Assembly (NCBI GenBank): GCA_016793525.1 | Contig: JAEUJT010000222.1 | Coordinates: 1-18,320 of the forward strand | DNA: 18,320 nucleotides | Direction: 5' to 3' | Source of the DNA: Archangium sp. | GTDB lineage: Bacteria; Myxococcota; Myxococcia; Myxococcales; Myxococcaceae | Shown here: piece by piece, positions 15,435 through 18,320 of the stretch | How positions within the stretch are numbered: the stretch's first letter is position 1 | How the letters are laid out: each line of letters begins with the position of its first letter | Position numbers and translations under genes: made by a program | The notes under the pieces: generated by a model | The model's input: only the letters and a program-made list of their open reading frames with translations | The model's database searches: none | Told to the model about the DNA's origin: nothing

Positions 15435-16769
15435 ATGACTCCGTTCTGGGCCGATCTCCGCGCGCTGTGGCGCTTGGCGCTGCCGCTCGCCGTGGCGCAG
15501 GCGGGCCAGGCGACCATGGGCCTCGTCGACACCGCGGTGGTGGGCCATGTCTCGGCCATCGCCCAGGGCGGCGCGGGGCTCGGCAATTCCCTCACCTTCA
15601 CCGTCTGCTTCTTCGGCATGGGCGTGCTGATGGGCGTCGACCCGCAGGTGGCGCAGGCCTTGGGGGCCGGCCAGCCGAAGCGGGCGCGCACGCTGTATTG
15701 GGTCGGTGTGTGGTTGGCGGGCGCGACGTCGCTCGTGTTGATGGCGGTGCTGGCGGGGCTCCCCGCAGTGCTCGGGTGGATGGACGTTTCGCCCGACGTG
15801 GCGGCGGCGGCGCGCACGTACATGTGGTGGCGGCTCCCGGGCATTCCCGCCCAGCTGCTCTTCGTGGTGGCCCGCGGGTACCTCCAATGCCTCGGGCAGG
15901 CCCGCACCATGGTGTGGGCGATGGTGCTGGCCAACCTGGCGAACGCGGGCCTCGACGTGGTGCTCGTCTTCGGCGCGGGGCCGATTCCAACGTACGGGGT
16001 GGCCGGCGCGGCGGTGGCGACTTCGCTCGTCACCTGGTTGCAGTTCGGCGTGTTGACGCTGGCGCTCCCGCCCAGCGATGGCCCGGTGCGGCGCTTCGAC
16101 GGCCCGGCGCTGAAGCAGACGTTGCGCGTCGGGCTGCCCATCGGCCTGCACCTGCTGGCGGAGTCGGGCGTGTTTTCGGTGGCCGGCTTGCTCGCGGCGA
16201 GGCTGGGTGACGTGGCCTCGGCGTCGCACCAGGTGGCGCTCAACTGGGCCAGCCTCACCTTCTGCGTCGCGGTGGGCATCGGCAGCGCGGCCATGGTGCG
16301 GGTGGGCTGGGCCGTTGGCGCCGGCGACACGCCCAGCGCGCGGCGTTCGGGCTTCGTGGCGCTGGCCAGCGGCGCGGCGTTTATGGGCTGCACCGGCCTC
16401 GGCTTCTTGCTCGCGTCTTCGGCGCTGGCGCAGGTGATGTCGTCGGAGGCCGCGGTGGTAGCGCTCGCGTCGTCACTCCTCGGCGTCACCGCGGTGTTTC
16501 AAGTGTCTGACGGGCTGCAGGCGGTGGGCGCAGGAGCGCTCCGCGGTGCAGGCGACACCCGCTTCGTCTTCTGGGCCAACGTCGTGGGCCACTGGGCCGT
16601 GGGCCTTCCCCTGGCGTACGTGCTGGGCGTCGACGGCACGTTGGGCGTGGTGGGCGTGTGGTGGGGGCTGTCGGCGGGACTCACCGCGGTGGCCGTGGCG
16701 TTGGTGGTGCGCTTCGCGCTGCTGACACGTCGCGACGTCGTGCCCCTCCACGTCGCTGACGCACACTGA
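15435..16769 (+). CDS. MATE-family multidrug/toxin efflux transporter
   Basis: This 444-residue protein is a normal MATE length, with about twelve hydrophobic segments. The N-terminal LALPLAVAQAGQATMGLVDTAVVGH is the typical MATE opening (NorM-like: P-x3-x-Q near the first helix and the MxxVDTxxVG motif). A second-half repeat appears around VGLPIGLHLLAESGVF, and the DGLQAVGAGALRGAGDTR stretch is a strong family signature. MATE proteins export cationic drugs or secondary metabolites using Na+ or H+ gradients; the substrate is unknown. The start is the ATG at 15435, with no good ribosome site. A hairpin precedes the gene and another follows its stop, so it may be a single-gene unit. No biosynthetic cluster is adjacent to suggest a product. 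Confidence 0.93.
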   Translation: MTPFWADLRALWRLALPLAVAQAGQATMGLVDTAVVGHVSAIAQGGAGLGNSLTFTVCFFGMGVLMGVDPQVAQALGAGQPKRARTLYWVGVWLAGATSLVLMAVLAGLPAVLGWMDVSPDVAAAARTYMWWRLPGIPAQLLFVVARGYLQCLGQARTMVWAMVLANLANAGLDVVLVFGAGPIPTYGVAGAAVATSLVTWLQFGVLTLALPPSDGPVRRFDGPALKQTLRVGLPIGLHLLAESGVFSVAGLLAARLGDVASASHQVALNWASLTFCVAVGIGSAAMVRVGWAVGAGDTPSARRSGFVALASGAAFMGCTGLGFLLASSALAQVMSSEAAVVALASSLLGVTAVFQVSDGLQAVGAGALRGAGDTRFVFWANVVGHWAVGLPLAYVLGVDGTLGVVGVWWGLSAGLTAVAVALVVRFALLTRRDVVPLHVADAH

Positions 16770-17105
16770 CACACCGTCGGTACGTCGTGGACGCCGACAC
16801 CTGGAGGTCAACAGCGCGACGCCGCTCCGTCGTACCTCGACGTCGATGCGGGAGAAGCGCTCGATTCAGGCATCGAGGAATTCGACGCCGGCACGCTGGA
16901 CGATGGCTGTCGAAGAGACGCAGAGAAGACGACAGGTTCACGTTGCGGGCGACGAGGCGTTGAAGCACCAGGGCGTGTACATCAGCGCCAAGCGCCTCGG
17001 CGTTTCGCGCGCACGACCGACAGCCACCCCTCGCGCGGCAGCGAACTCCCAGGTACACCGCGTTCGGCGTCGCATGGCGCGACGCACACGAGCGAGGGGG
17101 CCGAC
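16770..17105 (+). other. 336-base stretch without a convincing gene
   Basis: It lies between the MATE stop and the start of the discoidin-like protein. It contains a hairpin at its left end (16776-16798) and the ribosome site GAGGGGG (17094-17100) at its right end. Open frames crossing it (for example from 16846 on the plus strand and from 17058 on the minus strand) are Arg-rich, lack ribosome sites and run into neighbouring genes out of frame, so they look like shadows. It must hold the promoter of the downstream gene, but no convincing -35/-10 or sigma-54 element was seen. A decayed gene or small RNA cannot be excluded. Confidence 0.5.
16776..16798 (+). terminator. Terminator-like hairpin after MATE gene
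   Basis: Six bases after the MATE stop, GTCGG (16776-16780) and CGTC (16783-16786) pair with GACG (16790-16793) and CCGAC (16794-16798). The result is a 9-bp stem with a two-base bulge and a GTG loop. No T-run follows, so it is a candidate factor-assisted or weak intrinsic terminator. Confidence 0.45.
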
Positions 17106-18320
17106 ATGCAGATCGACCGACGATGGCTGGTGGTAGTGGCCTTGCTGGCGGGCGCCGCCTGGGCGCAGACGTCGCAGAAAATCACCCTCACCCCGGCGAT
17201 GGTGACGCGCCTGGTGCCGAACAACGAAGGCGACCCGACCAAGCTGGTCGACGAGCAAGCGCTGGTCGGCAACCCGGCCGCGGGAGACCGCTTCGCCCCC
17301 TCGACCAACTGGAGCGCGCAGTTCGCGGCCAAGCGCATGACCGCGCGCATCACCCTGCCCGCGGCCTACGTCATCACCCAGCTCTGGCTCTACGACGCCA
17401 ACGGAGGCCTCACCGCCGCCGACGGCACGTACCAAGTCATCGCCAACACCTCCGGCGGTGACGTCACGTTGGTGAGCGACCTGCTCGGCGGCTACCTCGA
17501 GTGGCGAAAGTTCGACGTCGCGCCCGTCACCACCACCACCCTCACCGTCGTCACCCCCACCGGGTACATCGGCATGCCCGAACTCGTCGTCTACGGCTCT
17601 CTGGCCGCTCCGCCGCCGACCGCCACGCCGGCGAAGTTGACGCTCACCCCGGCCATGGCCACGCGCCTGGTGCCGAACAACGAAGGCGACCCGACCAAGC
17701 TCGTCGACGAACAAACACTGGTGGGCAACCCCGCCGCCGGAGACCGCTTCACGCCCGCGACCAACTGGGGCGCGCAGTTCGCGGGCAAGCGCATGACGGC
17801 GCAGCTCGACCTCGGCAAGCCCTTCGTCATCACCCAGCTGTGGCTGTTCGACTCCAGCGGAGGCCTCACCGCGGCTGACGGCACCTACCAGGTCATCGCC
17901 AACACCACCGGCGGCGACGTCACGGTGGTGAGCGACCTGCTCGCTTCGTACATGCAGTGGAAGAAGTTCGACCTGGCGGCGCCGGTCACCACCCAGAAGC
18001 TCACCGTGATCACGCCCACCGGGTACATCGGCATGCCCGAGCTCGTCATCTACGGGTACGACGCCACGGCGACGCCTCCGCCGCCTCCGCCCGTGAACCA
18101 GGCGCCGGTGTTGAACGCCATCGCCAACCTCACCCTCGCGGCGGGCACGGCGGGGTCGACACCGCTCTCGGCGACCGACGCCGACGGAGACGCCATCACC
18201 TTGAGCTTCGTCGGCACGCCGCCCTCGTTCGTCACGCTGACCGATTCGCACGCCGGTACCGGCTCGGTGAACGTCAGCACCCAGTCCACCGCTGGCACCT
18301 TCACCCTCACCGTGCGCGCG
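17106..18320 (+). CDS. Secreted protein with two discoidin-like modules and an Ig/cadherin-like module (3' truncated)
   Basis: The frame is open from the ATG at 17106 to the window edge (405 codons, no stop), so the C-terminus is missing. A Sec signal peptide is present (QIDRRWLVVVALLAGAAWA, predicted cleavage after AWA at residue 20). Two ~140-residue modules follow at residues 25-164 and 177-317. Each runs from [IL]TLTPAM through LVPNNEGDPTKLVDEQ to GYIGMPELV[VI]YG, and each has ITQLWL[YF]D, a pattern typical of coagulation factor F5/8 type C (discoidin-like) carbohydrate-binding beta-sandwiches. A Pro-run linker (~321-330) leads to NQAPVLNAIANLTL and ATDADGDA, the opening of a cadherin-/Ig-like repeat. 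GAGGGGG lies 5 bases before the start. It is probably an exported adhesin or the binding part of a larger carbohydrate-active or sorted protein. Confidence 0.85.
   Translation, partial: MQIDRRWLVVVALLAGAAWAQTSQKITLTPAMVTRLVPNNEGDPTKLVDEQALVGNPAAGDRFAPSTNWSAQFAAKRMTARITLPAAYVITQLWLYDANGGLTAADGTYQVIANTSGGDVTLVSDLLGGYLEWRKFDVAPVTTTTLTVVTPTGYIGMPELVVYGSLAAPPPTATPAKLTLTPAMATRLVPNNEGDPTKLVDEQTLVGNPAAGDRFTPATNWGAQFAGKRMTAQLDLGKPFVITQLWLFDSSGGLTAADGTYQVIANTTGGDVTVVSDLLASYMQWKKFDLAAPVTTQKLTVITPTGYIGMPELVIYGYDATATPPPPPPVNQAPVLNAIANLTLAAGTAGSTPLSATDADGDAITLSFVGTPPSFVTLTDSHAGTGSVNVSTQSTAGTFTLTVRA
17178..18056 (+). repeat. Tandem in-frame coding repeat (2 units of ~420 bp)
   Basis: Unit 1 is 17178-17597 and unit 2 is 17634-18056, offset by 456 bp and separated by a short Ala/Pro/Thr linker. 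Parts are almost identical at base level, for example the segments encoding RLVPNNEGDPTKLVDEQ (around 17210 and 17666) and GLTAADGTYQVIANT. Unit 2 has one extra residue in its last third. This points to an internal duplication that is recent or kept uniform by gene conversion. Confidence 0.9.

Noticed and set aside
16846..17136. Plus-strand 96-residue ORF in the non-coding gap
   Set aside because: It lacks a ribosome site, is Arg-rich and overlaps the start of the signal-peptide-bearing gene in another frame.
16938..18251. Minus-strand 437-residue ORF
   Set aside because: It is antisense to the discoidin-like gene; its apparent internal repeats simply mirror the duplicated coding modules.

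Overview
The window is a very GC-rich, gene-dense stretch. Long antisense open frames run under almost every gene. Many lipoproteins carry lipoboxes, one with a 'DAG'-rich linker. There is also an NtrC-type response regulator and a Ser/Thr-kinase-like protein. Together these suggest Myxococcota (myxobacteria or a close uncultured relative). This rests on style and gene content, since no rRNA or other marker gene is present. No tRNA, CRISPR array, insertion sequence or phage gene was seen.

Layout. (1) 1-508 (+): the 3' end of a protein resembling an outer-membrane beta-barrel. (2) 662-4483 (-): a closely spaced row of three genes, read from right to left: an orphan NtrC-family response regulator, an NhaR-like LysR regulator, and a secreted alpha/beta-hydrolase lipoprotein. 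(3) 4487-6124 (+): a 545-residue cysteine-motif (zinc-ribbon-like) protein whose start lies only 3 bp from the divergent response-regulator start. (4) 6147-9728 (-): a probable five-gene operon, in transcription order an APH-fold kinase, a HopA1-like protein, a NiCoT/NicO-type metal permease, a small membrane-anchored unknown protein, and thioredoxin. Two of its junctions are 4-bp stop/start overlaps (ATGA and GTGA). (5) 9800-12484 (+): a large lipoprotein of unknown function. (6) 12492-14705 (-): a 737-residue fusion of a kinase domain with an altered catalytic loop, an MshEN-like domain and a degenerate HD-GYP-like tail. (7) 14742-15362 (+): a small lipoprotein divergent from it. (8) 15435-16769 (+): a MATE-family exporter. 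(9) 16770-17105: a non-coding gap. (10) 17106 to the window end (+): a secreted protein with two near-identical discoidin-like modules followed by an Ig/cadherin-like module, truncated by the window edge.

The most notable item is the translationally coupled pair in region 4. APH-like kinases paired with HopA1-like proteins are the two halves of the dehydration machinery of class V lanthipeptides (LxmK/LxmY type). Here the pair sits with a metal permease and a thioredoxin, and no precursor peptide is visible. Either it modifies a substrate encoded elsewhere, or it is a related phosphorylation/elimination system with another role. The second notable item is the kinase-MshEN-HD-GYP-like fusion, which looks like a non-catalytic sensor or scaffold and may bind c-di-GMP.
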